A stretch of 64,000 bases of DNA from CAWARU01 sp963805795 (GTDB lineage: Bacteria; Pseudomonadota; Gammaproteobacteria; UBA6186; Azoamicaceae): positions 62,001-126,000 of the forward strand of contig CAWDVG010000002.1 of NCBI GenBank assembly GCA_963805795.1, written 5' to 3'. Position numbers and translations under genes: made by a program. Below, piece after piece: positions 36,432 through 45,405 of this stretch (position 1 is the first letter of the stretch; each line of letters starts with the position of its first letter). The notes under the pieces were generated by a model. It searched no databases, was not told the DNA's origin, and saw nothing but the letters and a program-made list of their open reading frames with translations.

Positions 36432-37877
36432 CTATTCTATTTCTTTGGCCAACTCGCCAGTACCCGCCGTATTCGCCATATCCTCAACAGAGATAATATC
36501 CTGTTCTTTAATTTCATCACTGGCTTTCACTTCATCACTGACTTTATTTTGTACAGACCAAATCGGTAATAGCACCATGAAAGTAACCAGTGAACAAACA
36601 ACTAAAGTTACTATAAATCCATACCAGCCAAAATGCTCTATCACGTAAGCCAAAGGCCCCCCCGCAGATGCAGCACCCACATGCGCAAGACAACTTACGA
36701 AACCATTTGAGGCTCCTGCAGCTTTTTTATTCACAAACTCTGCTGCCGCTAATCCAACCAACATTTGTGGTATAAAGACAAAGGAACCAATAATAAAGCT
36801 TAATATAAAGCCTTGTATCATACTGCCAGAAGTAAAACTCCAAAATCCCATCACGGCAAAAGTGAGTAAAAAAGATGAGATCACGGTTAAGGGAATCCGC
36901 CGTCCTTGGAATAAGAAATCAGAACTTAAGCCTGCCAACAATATCCCAACAAAGCCGCCTGCTTCAAATAAGGAAACACAGGCATTTGCTTGAATAAGGC
37001 TATACTCCTTGACACGAATTAAATATAAATTTCCCCATTGATCTACCGCCGTTCTCAAAAAATAAATAAAGAAATAGGAGAAAGCCAATATCCACACATA
37101 TTTATTATTCAATACCTGTTCAAATAAAATCTGTTTGAAGGACATAACCTGACCCTCTTCTTTATCTTTTTCAGATTCTTTCAGGCTTTCTCCTCGATAT
37201 TGTTCTACAGGAGGTAAGCCTAAAGACTGGGGCACATCGCGTAATCGATTTAATAGCCAAAAACCTGCCAAAATACAGAGGATACCTGGAACAAACATAC
37301 CAAATCGCCAACCATAGACCTTAGCAATCGGTGGGGCTAAGAAACCAATTAATGATCCCCCAATGACATAGGATGTACTACAAATAGACCACCAGGTCCC
37401 ACGCTCAGATTGGCTAAACCAATGTGTTAATTGTTTAGTACAAGCTGGCCATCCCCAGCCTTGAAACAAGCCATTCAGGCCCCAAAATAAACATAGAAAA
37501 ATAACGGAAGAAAAGAAACCAAAGATAATATTACAAACTCCAGTTAATATTAGACCAATGGCCATGAAATAACGTGGATTTGAACGATCACATAATACAC
37601 CTGAAGTAAATTTACTTACACCATAGGCAATGGATAAAGTAGTACCCATCCAACCAATATTAACCATCGTTATCTTTAAATCATCCAACAACAAAGGCGT
37701 AATACAAGCCAAGCTTCTACGGGTAAAATAATAAAAAAGATATCCAATATACATGGAATAAAAAATACGAAGGCGCCAATAGCGAAATTCCTTCTTGACG
37801 CGCAAAGGATCTGTAATTTCGGGCAGATGTGCTGCCGGCTTTAATAAATTGAGGATAGGGTCTAAGCCCATTATCAA
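36432..37877 (-). CDS. MFS organophosphate:phosphate antiporter family transporter (GlpT/UhpC-like)
   Basis: A 481-aa integral membrane protein with about 12 helices. It belongs to the organophosphate antiporter group: GYLFYYFTRRSLACITPLLL (family Tyr/Arg segment), GVSKFTSGVLCDRSNPRYFM between helices 2 and 3, and GLNGLFQGWGWPACTKQL. These transporters exchange sugar phosphates or glycerol-3-phosphate for inorganic phosphate; UhpC is a sensor of the same fold. Such genes are frequent in intracellular bacteria that take up host sugar phosphates, but the substrate cannot be read from sequence. A Glu/Lys-rich tail of about 45 residues follows the last helix. Convergent with gltA at 23 bp. Confidence 0.88.
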   Translation of the reverse strand: MIMGLDPILNLLKPAAHLPEITDPLRVKKEFRYWRLRIFYSMYIGYLFYYFTRRSLACITPLLLDDLKITMVNIGWMGTTLSIAYGVSKFTSGVLCDRSNPRYFMAIGLILTGVCNIIFGFFSSVIFLCLFWGLNGLFQGWGWPACTKQLTHWFSQSERGTWWSICSTSYVIGGSLIGFLAPPIAKVYGWRFGMFVPGILCILAGFWLLNRLRDVPQSLGLPPVEQYRGESLKESEKDKEEGQVMSFKQILFEQVLNNKYVWILAFSYFFIYFLRTAVDQWGNLYLIRVKEYSLIQANACVSLFEAGGFVGILLAGLSSDFLFQGRRIPLTVISSFLLTFAVMGFWSFTSGSMIQGFILSFIIGSFVFIPQMLVGLAAAEFVNKKAAGASNGFVSCLAHVGAASAGGPLAYVIEHFGWYGFIVTLVVCSLVTFMVLLPIWSVQNKVSDEVKASDEIKEQDIISVEDMANTAGTGELAKEIE

Positions 37878-38065
37878 ACCCTCCTGACCATACTTCGACT
37901 ACTTCATGGTTATACTCTTCATGCTAGTTTTGGAACTCATACACTTGGAGTATAGCTTTACTGTTTTAAGGACAATAAGCTAACACGTCTCTCTCTTTTG
38001 GGCAAAGAAAAATTGCGATTTTTCATTTATTAATATGTCAGCATGTTGAATAGTTAATATCCAGC

Positions 38066-39253
38066 CTAAATGACCTTCATGGCTAAATCTGGGCTTGTAT
38101 AATTCATATTTAAAGCTTCTGCCACAATAGGATGTGTCAGCTTACCCTTAAAAATATTTAAACCTTGCTTTAAATGTGGATTTTCCTGGCAGGCTTTTTT
38201 ACAGCCTAAATTAGCCAATTGCATTACGAAAGGCAAGGTGGCATTCGTTAATGCCAAGGTGGAAGTAAGGGGAACTACGCCAGGCATGTTGGTGACACAA
38301 TAATGGACCACTCCTTCCTCCACATACGTAGGATTAGAATGCGTTGTTGGGTGGCTCGTTTCAAAGCAACCGCCCTGATCAATAGACACATCGACCACAA
38401 CAGAACCAGGTTTCATGCTTTGAATCATGCTTCGAGTAACAATTTTAGGGGTCATAGCACCTGGTGATAGAACAGTACCAATAACTAAATCAGAATTCGC
38501 TACCTGCCTTGCAACGTTTTTCTGGGTTGCTAAATCCGTTTGTACTATGGGTATGAATAATGAGGGATGGGCATTATTGATATTGGTTCGACTTGTTGCC
38601 ACTTTATTGGGCTTTGCATTATAGATATTTGCCAACTCATTGAGTCTTTTAATGGATTTATTTAGTATAGTGACATGAGCTCCCATTCCAACAGCCACTT
38701 GTAATGCTTGACTCCCAGCATTACCTACACCCAAGATCAACACTTTAGCGGGTTCAACACCAGATAGTCCGCCTAATAAAATGCCTTTTCCACCTTGGGT
38801 TTTTTCTAAATAATGAGCGCCTGCCTGCACAGAAAGCCGACCTGCAATTTCACTCATTGGAGTTAAGAGGGGTAACCCACCCGCATTATTGGTTACCGTT
38901 TCATATGCGAAAGCAATACAACCGCTTGCCAATAATAATGTTGCGATTTTGGGATTGGCAGCCAAATGCAGAAAAGTAAATAAGATTTGACCTGGTCTTA
39001 ATTCTGCGCATTCTTCCGGTAAAGGTTCTTTTACTTTGACGATCAGTTCTGCTTTAGAAAAAACTTCGCTGGCTTGTGCTAATAAGGTGGCACCTGCTCT
39101 TTCGTAGTCTTTATCACAAAAACCAACCTCTACACCGGCCCCCTGTTCTACCCAAACTGAGTGACCCTGCATCACTAATGCTTCTGCATTGGTGGGTGTT
39201 AAGGCAACACGATATTCATGGTCCTTGACTTCTTTCAGAAGGCCAATTTGCAT
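38066..39253 (-). CDS. ald: Alanine dehydrogenase
   Basis: A 395-aa NAD-dependent enzyme that interconverts L-alanine and pyruvate plus ammonia. The N-terminal QIGLLKEVKDHEYRVALTP, KVKEPLPEE (catalytic Lys), GCIAFAYETV, the NAD-binding VLILGVGNAGSQALQVA and the C-terminal TSTLALTNATLPFVMQLAN are typical. Usual length is about 371; here an extra polar segment of roughly 20 residues (NKVATSRTNINNAHPS) lies after the NAD motif. The next gene in the same direction follows after 15 bp, suggesting joint transcription with the upstream TPR gene. Confidence 0.93.
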   Translation of the reverse strand: MQIGLLKEVKDHEYRVALTPTNAEALVMQGHSVWVEQGAGVEVGFCDKDYERAGATLLAQASEVFSKAELIVKVKEPLPEECAELRPGQILFTFLHLAANPKIATLLLASGCIAFAYETVTNNAGGLPLLTPMSEIAGRLSVQAGAHYLEKTQGGKGILLGGLSGVEPAKVLILGVGNAGSQALQVAVGMGAHVTILNKSIKRLNELANIYNAKPNKVATSRTNINNAHPSLFIPIVQTDLATQKNVARQVANSDLVIGTVLSPGAMTPKIVTRSMIQSMKPGSVVVDVSIDQGGCFETSHPTTHSNPTYVEEGVVHYCVTNMPGVVPLTSTLALTNATLPFVMQLANLGCKKACQENPHLKQGLNIFKGKLTHPIVAEALNMNYTSPDLAMKVI

Positions 39254-39268
39254 AATGAAGAGGTAGAC

Positions 39269-40036
39269 CTAATAATCCTTACCGATATGGTCATACCAAC
39301 TTTTTGCTTCGCTTGCATTGCCTTCTAATTCCGATAGTTTTGCCATCAATAAACAAGCGCGACGATTGTTTCTATCCGTTTTTAATACTTCATTGAGGTT
39401 TTCACGCGCTTTATGATAGGAACCCGAACGAATTTCTAATTCTGCTAGATTGATGCGAGCAGCATGAAAATCCTGTTTTAAACTCAATGCTTTCTCATAG
39501 GAATCGCGCGCTTTTTTAGTTTCTCCTTTGGCAGCCCAAGCTAAACCTAAAATATTATGCGGAACAGGATGTTCTGGACTTTTCTTCTTTAAAATATTGG
39601 CTGTTTTAATGGCAGATTCATTTTCACCTTTTTGTAATTGTGTTAGAGCCAGCATGGTTTCAAAGTTGATGGCTTCATCCTGTACCCCAAGAGCAGCATT
39701 ACTCAGATAATGTAATGGAAAATGTACTGGGGAATAAGGCGTTCCCGGTTTTATTTCCTGTAGGGCTGCAATTTCAGCCGAGGTCTGATCGGAATAATCA
39801 TCATTTAACTGAGCTTCGAGTAAAATATTGGCCAATTCTTTCCTAGCAGTTAAATTATTTTCTTCTAACTTCAGGGCCTTTTGATACATAACAGCAGCTG
39901 CTTCTAAATCGCCTTCTTTAGCTCTACTACGCCCATGTTCAATATATTGTTCAACGGTATTAGCAACCCCCTGTGTAGAGAGCAAAGTTAACATAAGCAA
40001 AACAACTAAATTTTTAAAACATCCTGTCATGTTCAT
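39269..40036 (-). CDS. Exported TPR protein
   Basis: A 255-aa protein with signal peptide (hydrophobic core GCFKNLVVLLMLTLLSTQGV) and four or more tetratricopeptide repeats, such as AAVMYQKALKLEENNLTARK and KARDSYEKALSLKQDFHAAR. TPR solenoids serve as protein-docking surfaces in the periplasm or at the outer membrane. The layout resembles PilF/BamD-like or PEP-CTERM-associated TPR proteins without matching either. The gene precedes ald by 15 bp in the same direction. Function unassigned. Confidence 0.8.
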   Translation of the reverse strand: MNMTGCFKNLVVLLMLTLLSTQGVANTVEQYIEHGRSRAKEGDLEAAAVMYQKALKLEENNLTARKELANILLEAQLNDDYSDQTSAEIAALQEIKPGTPYSPVHFPLHYLSNAALGVQDEAINFETMLALTQLQKGENESAIKTANILKKKSPEHPVPHNILGLAWAAKGETKKARDSYEKALSLKQDFHAARINLAELEIRSGSYHKARENLNEVLKTDRNNRRACLLMAKLSELEGNASEAKSWYDHIGKDY

Positions 40037-40087
40037 TTACCTCCTGTGGTACTGTGAGGGTTGAGGAAGATGCGAGAGAATACAAAC

Positions 40088-41463
40088 TTACACATTTCCT
40101 TCGTTCATTAACATTAGCATTTTGCTGCCTTGACCAGCAAGCTTCTGAAGTATTTCACCTTCTATTCTATAAATTGTCCGATCATATATGGGTTTGGCAC
40201 CCATTTTTTGGCAAAAATTTTCGGCTGGATTATTTTTTTTAGAAACACCTCCTTCTAAGCGTTGACAGCCCCGTTTCAGAGCAAGTGCTGCTAAAAATGA
40301 GAGCATCTTTTGACCAAATCCATGCCCTCTCTGTTCCCTCTGAATAAACAAATCTTCAATAAAAATGCCAGATTTTGCTAAACCACAATAATAATGATGA
40401 AAAAGATCGCTACTGCCACAGGTCTTTCATCAAAAAAACCCAGAATGGCCTCTGCTTGTGCGTCTGGTCCAAATAATGAAGCTTTTAATGTGACTGCCGT
40501 AGCAATAACTTCTGACAACCTTTTTTCAATGGCAGCACATTCTTTAATTATATTTAAAATAAAACTCACATCCTCTTCTTTTGCAAGACGAATGTTAAAA
40601 TTTTCCGCTATTTTTTGGCTATATAACTGGGTTTTATTTTCCTGACTGGCTAAATGAAACAGGGCCTCTTCAATTCTTAAATCTATGAACATCCTATGTT
40701 TTGAACCCACGGGTTCTACAAAAGGATTATAGGCAGCAGCATGGAAACCCATTTTAATAGCCAAACCTATCTTGCCAAATTGATACCCTAAATTTGCACT
40801 CGTTATTGCTCCCATCATCATCCCCGTCAATATTCCTCGGAAACTATGGATGACCAATAATAAAAATCGCAACAACCCATTTCTTTGTTTACTTGTATGT
40901 TTTTTGGCCCAAAAAATCCCCCCCACCATTCCTGAAAATATTCCCCCTAGAAACGCCCAAATCCCAGACCACACCTTTACAATAAATGGAGGATTGGGAA
41001 TAAAAAAATACTCGGGCTTGCTCCATTTTAGCATTTCAACTAAAGCTAAATTCTTTTTTTGGAAGGCATAATCCACATGCTGTCTTTTAAGCTTAATTCC
41101 ATAAGCATCTGGTTTGGAGATCACTATATCAATAATGCGCCAATATCCCGTCGCTCTTTCCCAAGCCTCTTTCACAACTTCTTCATAGGCAGAGAGTATC
41201 GTTTGCCATTCTTCGGGACTGGTATGCGCATCTTGTTTGGGGTTTTGTATTCGGCTTAGTTTTATCCTTTGTGATTCCAGATAAGTTTCAGCTGCCTGAA
41301 GATGGTCAGCAATGACCATTAAAAAATCTGGGGCTCCCGGTGCTTTAGGCTCCCCTTGTTCATTAAATTCCTGCGCTATCCAATCCTGCAAATCACGGGA
41401 AACGTTAAATTTATCAAGTATTTGTTTCTGTGCTCTGGATAACGCCACTGGATTTTGCTCCAT
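40088..41463 (-). pseudogene. GNAT acetyltransferase with N-terminal membrane region, one frame break
   Basis: The first frame (41463 to 40378, 361 codons) encodes a polar N-terminus of about 155 residues, a glycine-rich membrane section (FLGGIFSGMVGGIFWA, GILTGMMMGAITSANLGY), and the beginning of a GNAT fold (FNIRLAKEEDVSFILNII to FDERPVAVAIFF). One base is missing near 40391-40405: the protein should continue HHYYCGLAKSGIFIEDLF, as it does in the second frame (40351 to 40088), which carries the acetyl-CoA loop REQRGHGFGQKML and the Asn/Cys C-terminal strand. Without the break a 450-aa protein results. Either a recent pseudogene or a sequence error; a stretch of A/T repeats at the site favours error. 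Confidence 0.75.
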
Positions 41464-41541
41464 CTATCGTAACTCATTCATTTTAAGCTAAGATGGATTG
41501 GGGTCAAGTCTGGACTTTAGACATATCTATTGAAGACATAG

Positions 41542-41647
41542 AAGGGTTGGGATCAAAGCCGCAGACAACGGACAAATCTTTATGTTCAAATTAAATATTG
41601 TCATTTCATCAAGATTTGTCCATTGTCCGGCTTTGGCCCCAACCCTT
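41542..41647. repeat. Large inverted-repeat (REP/MITE-like) element
   Basis: Two arms of 37-39 bp (41542-41580 and 41611-41647) are near-perfect inverted repeats around a 30-bp loop. The left arm begins AAGGGTTGGGATCAAAGCCG. Outside them gctaagatggatt (41487 on) pairs with aatccatctaattggct at the right. The sequence ggggtcaagtctggacttta in the left flank resembles the ends of REP-type repeats I know from other proteobacteria. Could also stop transcription of the minus-strand gene at 41463. Confidence 0.65.
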
Positions 41648-41654
41648 AATCCAT

Positions 41655-43625
41655 CTAATTGGCTATCTTAGCTTTTAGTATATGACCGTCATATCTCGTT
41701 TTAGTTTTGAGCAATAGCGTAAAATCTGCGGCCGACATAGGTCTACCAAAATAATAACCTTGCGCATACCGGCAACTTCTTTTCAGTAAAAATCTTAATT
41801 GGTCCTCGTTTTCAACACCCTCTGCCACTATTTTTAAGCCCATTTCTTTAGCCATTGCAATAATGGCAGAAATAATAGTGGCACTATCGTCGTTGTTGGT
41901 AGCCTCTTGAACAAAAGATTGATCGATTTTAAGTGTATCAATTTTAAAATCTCTAAGATAACTCAATCCTGAATAACCTGTTCCAAAATCATCTATTGAT
42001 AAACTCACGTTTATTTTTTTAATTTCCTTAATCAAAGGGAAAACCGTTTTATCTAAGATGGCGGTTTCAGTCAATTCCAACTCAAGACATTCAGGATGTA
42101 AACCGGTCTCCTTTAGTGTTTTTTGAATGACCAACAAAAATGCTTCTTCTTGTAATTGTTTGGAGGAAACATTCACTGAAATCTTTCTCACTCGATTAGC
42201 GTCCATTTTATACCATTGAGCAGCCTGATAACAAGCTTGTCTTAAAACCCATTTGCCAATAGGCACAATCATCCCATTTTCTTCTGCTAAAAAAATAAAA
42301 TCCAATGGGGGAATGATGCCATATTTAGGATGCTGCCAGCGAATGAGGGCCTCCATGCCTGCAATACTTCCATCTTCTAAATCAATTATTGGCTGATAAA
42401 AAAGCACTAATTCTTGTCTCTTCACCGCATGATGTAAATCATTCTCCAACTCTAATAAGTAAGGCGTTTTTTCATTCATCTCGCTCTTATAATATTTAAT
42501 TTGATTGCCACCTTGTTGTTTCGCTTGGAACATGGCTGCATAGGTATTGCTGAGAATGGCCTTAGCATTTTCCCCATCTTTTGGATAAAGACTTACACCG
42601 ATACTGGCTGTTACCTCTGTAGCGGTTTTTCCAATATGAAAGGGGGACTCTAGCATTTGAAATAATTGTCCTAATGTTTTATCTAAATCTTTCTTCTTAA
42701 AGGGTTCAATGAGTATTATAAATGAATCTGATCGAGGATGGGCGACAAAATAATGAAATTGATCCTTTTGTGCATTTTGTACTTCATTGAAAAAAGTCAA
42801 CAGTCTTTTTGATACTGCTTGTATAATAAAATCGCTCAATTGATATCCCAGGCTATTATTAAAAATTTCTAATCGATTAATAGAGAAACACACTATAGCA
42901 AATTTAAGTTTTTCATGGATAAGATTTTCTAAACGTTGTGATAACATTCTTTGATTTGGAAGACCACTCAACAAATCATGATTAGCCTGATAAGTGAAAT
43001 ATGTATTTTCAATTTTCAGGCGGAGGGAATTTTTCAACCATTGCGTACTGCGATAATTCATTCCTAAAAGAAACATACCGTACAAGATGACGATAACCCC
43101 ACCCGATTGATAATAAAAATTATTCTGTGATATAAACCAAATAGTTAAGGGTGACAAAATACAAAAAACGCAAACACAACCCAACAAAAATATACCCACG
43201 GTAGCCATCGACAAAGCAGCAGACACCATAAATAATATCAATAGCAATGCGATCTGATGGATTTCATCGCTTGGGTTAAAAAAAAGACAGCTCCCCCATA
43301 AAAGCCCACAGCATATCAATAAAAAGGAGAGAGATTGTTGCCAATATTGGATGGGCATTTTAAATTTATTTTTTTTATAAAACCAATATAGGATGGCAAT
43401 TGAAAAAAGTGCCATATAGAAAGATGCTAGCCAAGAAATTAAAAACAATGAATGAGCTTGTTGATAGAAAAAAATAAACACCGAGGTGCTGGCTAGAAAG
43501 ACGGTTGTCACACCGGATGGCGCACTGCGATATAAATGCTCCACTAAATCTTCTCTGATATTAGATTCAATTTGCTCCTGTTCTGATGCCGTTAAATGTT
43601 GCTGTTCTTGACGTTCTACTATCAA
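41655..43625 (-). CDS. Membrane GGDEF-EAL protein, probable c-di-GMP phosphodiesterase
   Basis: A 656-aa protein with about six to seven membrane helices (residues 38-190), then a GGDEF domain (about 210-385) and an EAL domain (about 395-645). The GGDEF site reads PRSDSF (297-302), so the diguanylate cyclase is dead or only a GTP sensor. The EAL domain keeps GMEALIRW (Glu425), the ISVNVSS Asn, ELTETAIL, DDFGTGYSGLSYL, KIDQSF and AEGVE, so hydrolysis of c-di-GMP to pGpG is expected. The signal sensed by the membrane part is unknown. It is preceded by a large palindrome and divergent from the diiron-oxidase-like gene. Confidence 0.9.
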   Translation of the reverse strand: MIVERQEQQHLTASEQEQIESNIREDLVEHLYRSAPSGVTTVFLASTSVFIFFYQQAHSLFLISWLASFYMALFSIAILYWFYKKNKFKMPIQYWQQSLSFLLICCGLLWGSCLFFNPSDEIHQIALLLILFMVSAALSMATVGIFLLGCVCVFCILSPLTIWFISQNNFYYQSGGVIVILYGMFLLGMNYRSTQWLKNSLRLKIENTYFTYQANHDLLSGLPNQRMLSQRLENLIHEKLKFAIVCFSINRLEIFNNSLGYQLSDFIIQAVSKRLLTFFNEVQNAQKDQFHYFVAHPRSDSFIILIEPFKKKDLDKTLGQLFQMLESPFHIGKTATEVTASIGVSLYPKDGENAKAILSNTYAAMFQAKQQGGNQIKYYKSEMNEKTPYLLELENDLHHAVKRQELVLFYQPIIDLEDGSIAGMEALIRWQHPKYGIIPPLDFIFLAEENGMIVPIGKWVLRQACYQAAQWYKMDANRVRKISVNVSSKQLQEEAFLLVIQKTLKETGLHPECLELELTETAILDKTVFPLIKEIKKINVSLSIDDFGTGYSGLSYLRDFKIDTLKIDQSFVQEATNNDDSATIISAIIAMAKEMGLKIVAEGVENEDQLRFLLKRSCRYAQGYYFGRPMSAADFTLLLKTKTRYDGHILKAKIAN

Positions 43626-43815
43626 GGCCTATACTCCAAGCATATCCGACCTAAAACAAAGATCTTCTTCAGAAGGTCTTTCATTTTTATTAAATTTCCT
43701 AAAAATTATAGACAATTTTGTTTGTCCATGTTAAGAATATACTCTCAGTATAGTTGTTTAGACCATGTCAGCCCAAGGAATCTGGGATTTTGGAGACTCA
43801 AATAGGAAATCTAAC

Positions 43816-44571
43816 ATGCAAAAGCAAATCAGTGAATCGACTCTCAAAACTCTTGACCCCTATTTCCAACTTTATGATTCTGCTTTAGAAAGCTATCGCA
43901 TGAAGTTTGAAGATAGAATTTTCCCACTATTAACCGAAACCAATCCACAAATATTACTTTTATTCTGGATATATTTTTCCAGAGAAGGTATTGGGATGAC
44001 CGAACCTGTAGAAGGCTGGATAAAACGAGCAGGTGATAAATGTATCGATCTTCATTACAAGGAACTTGGGGAGAATTTAAGAAAACATGCTATCCACGAA
44101 GCAGACCATCACCTGATGATGATTCAGGATACCAAAAACTTAATTTCCCTATGGAATAAAAGCTATTTACCAATACTTCAAGCCCAAACCTTACTCAATA
44201 TGCCTTATAGAGAAGCAGTTATACAATATCAGGCGCTACATGAAAATTACATACAAGGTGATACACCCTATTGCCAGATTGCCATTGAATATGAAATAGA
44301 AAGTCTTTCTGCGACTTATGGCCTGGAAATTTTAGAGCATAGTTTTGACATCTTAGGAAATGATTTAAAATCCTGTTTGAGCTTTTTAGTAGACCATGCA
44401 CGAATTGATGTGGCACACACTCAATTTAACCGAAAAACCATGTCCCAATTCATGACAGCTTATCCAAAAACTACCCATAATTTAATAGAGGCCGGCATCC
44501 GAGCTCTAAGGAGCTATGGCAATTTCGTGAGCGATTGTTGGGATCGTGCTCGGAAGTTGGTGCTTGATTAG
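43816..44571 (+). CDS. Heme-oxygenase-like diiron (HDO) family protein
   Basis: A 251-aa all-helical protein; the Met at 43816 has an SD-like aggaaa upstream, and the 17 codons before it in frame are not family-like. HAIHEADHHLMMI gives a His/Glu/His metal-ligand group, EYEIESLSATYGLEIL another Glu, and DHARIDVAHTQFN the terminal Asp-x-x-x-His pair. This is the pattern of the iron-containing redox (Haem_oxygenase_2) group that includes chlamydial CADD and several amino-acid-fragmenting diiron oxidases. The reaction is not predictable. Its 3' end overlaps the convergent acyltransferase gene by 66 bp. Confidence 0.7.
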   Translation: MQKQISESTLKTLDPYFQLYDSALESYRMKFEDRIFPLLTETNPQILLLFWIYFSREGIGMTEPVEGWIKRAGDKCIDLHYKELGENLRKHAIHEADHHLMMIQDTKNLISLWNKSYLPILQAQTLLNMPYREAVIQYQALHENYIQGDTPYCQIAIEYEIESLSATYGLEILEHSFDILGNDLKSCLSFLVDHARIDVAHTQFNRKTMSQFMTAYPKTTHNLIEAGIRALRSYGNFVSDCWDRARKLVLD

Positions 44572-45321
44572 TTCGACTTGTTCCAATAAATACTGAGATG
44601 CTCTTTTTTTATCAATATATAAAATGTAAATTTCATTGTCATTATAGAACTGAGAGCTATGGGGCCCTGATAGATAAGGGAAGGGCACACCACCTAAATG
44701 TTTGATATATAAAGATTGTACCAATTTGATATTTCCATTTGTGATTAAAGTATACCCTAATGTGTGTCCTAACCACCAAGCCCCGGCACAGAGATTCATG
44801 CCTAATATTTGATGTTGATATGCTTCTTGAACAAAAAAACGATTGACTTCCATTAATTTTAGTTCTTCTGCATGGTTATCTTCAAAATGTCTATCTTCTA
44901 AATCATTATCTTCTAAATAGGTATCTTCCAAATTTATATTTTGCTTAAAAAACCCAATTAGTTTTTTAAAAGCGATGTTTCCAGTAATGTTGGAAGCCAC
45001 ACAATGATATTCCGGTCCAGCTAAGGGCAATAGACGTACTGCACCTACTAGCTTTTTTTTATTTCCGACTTGTTCAAAAGCAAGAATATGATAGCTTTGA
45101 TTATCAAAGGTATCAGGGTCTTTGAACTCACCATTATCTAGTTTAAAAGCCGGACGCTGGCCCTTAGCATAAAAAGCTTCGGCCCTTGCTTTCGAAAGTT
45201 CCTCTAACCATGGTTCATTTTCAATTTGGGCTTGAGCTTCAGCTTGAATCTGATCCTGGGCCCGAGCCAGCACTTTAGGAACTTTAATTTCAAAGAAGAT
45301 ACTTCCTATTGATGATGACAT
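44506..45321 (-). CDS. GNAT/autoinducer-synthase-like N-acyltransferase
   Basis: A 271-aa protein with a LuxI-like/PEP-CTERM acyltransferase pattern: DPDTFDNQSYHILAFEQVGN then KKLVGAVRLLPLAGPEYHC, and LMEVNRFFVQEAYQHQILGM, the E-x-(S/N)-R-F strand and following CoA-loop-like segment. Between them is a low-complexity run of Leu-Glu-Asp units (LEDTYLEDNDLEDRHFED). Known members transfer acyl groups, for example in acyl-homoserine lactone synthesis, but the substrate is open. The 3' end overlaps the HDO gene on the other strand by 66 bp; both coding frames look genuine to their stops. Confidence 0.6.
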   Translation of the reverse strand: MSSSIGSIFFEIKVPKVLARAQDQIQAEAQAQIENEPWLEELSKARAEAFYAKGQRPAFKLDNGEFKDPDTFDNQSYHILAFEQVGNKKKLVGAVRLLPLAGPEYHCVASNITGNIAFKKLIGFFKQNINLEDTYLEDNDLEDRHFEDNHAEELKLMEVNRFFVQEAYQHQILGMNLCAGAWWLGHTLGYTLITNGNIKLVQSLYIKHLGGVPFPYLSGPHSSQFYNDNEIYILYIDKKRASQYLLEQVELIKHQLPSTIPTIAHEIAIAP

Positions 45322-45405
45322 AAGTTTCTCCTGATATAATTTCTTTTTTTATACTCAAAACAAAATGCATACACTCTCGAGGAGTATTGACATACATAGG
45401 AGTAT

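Noticed and set aside
40391..40405. Programmed frameshift in the GNAT gene
   Set aside because: No slippery heptamer, stop-codon context or downstream pseudoknot was evident; a simple missing base explains it.
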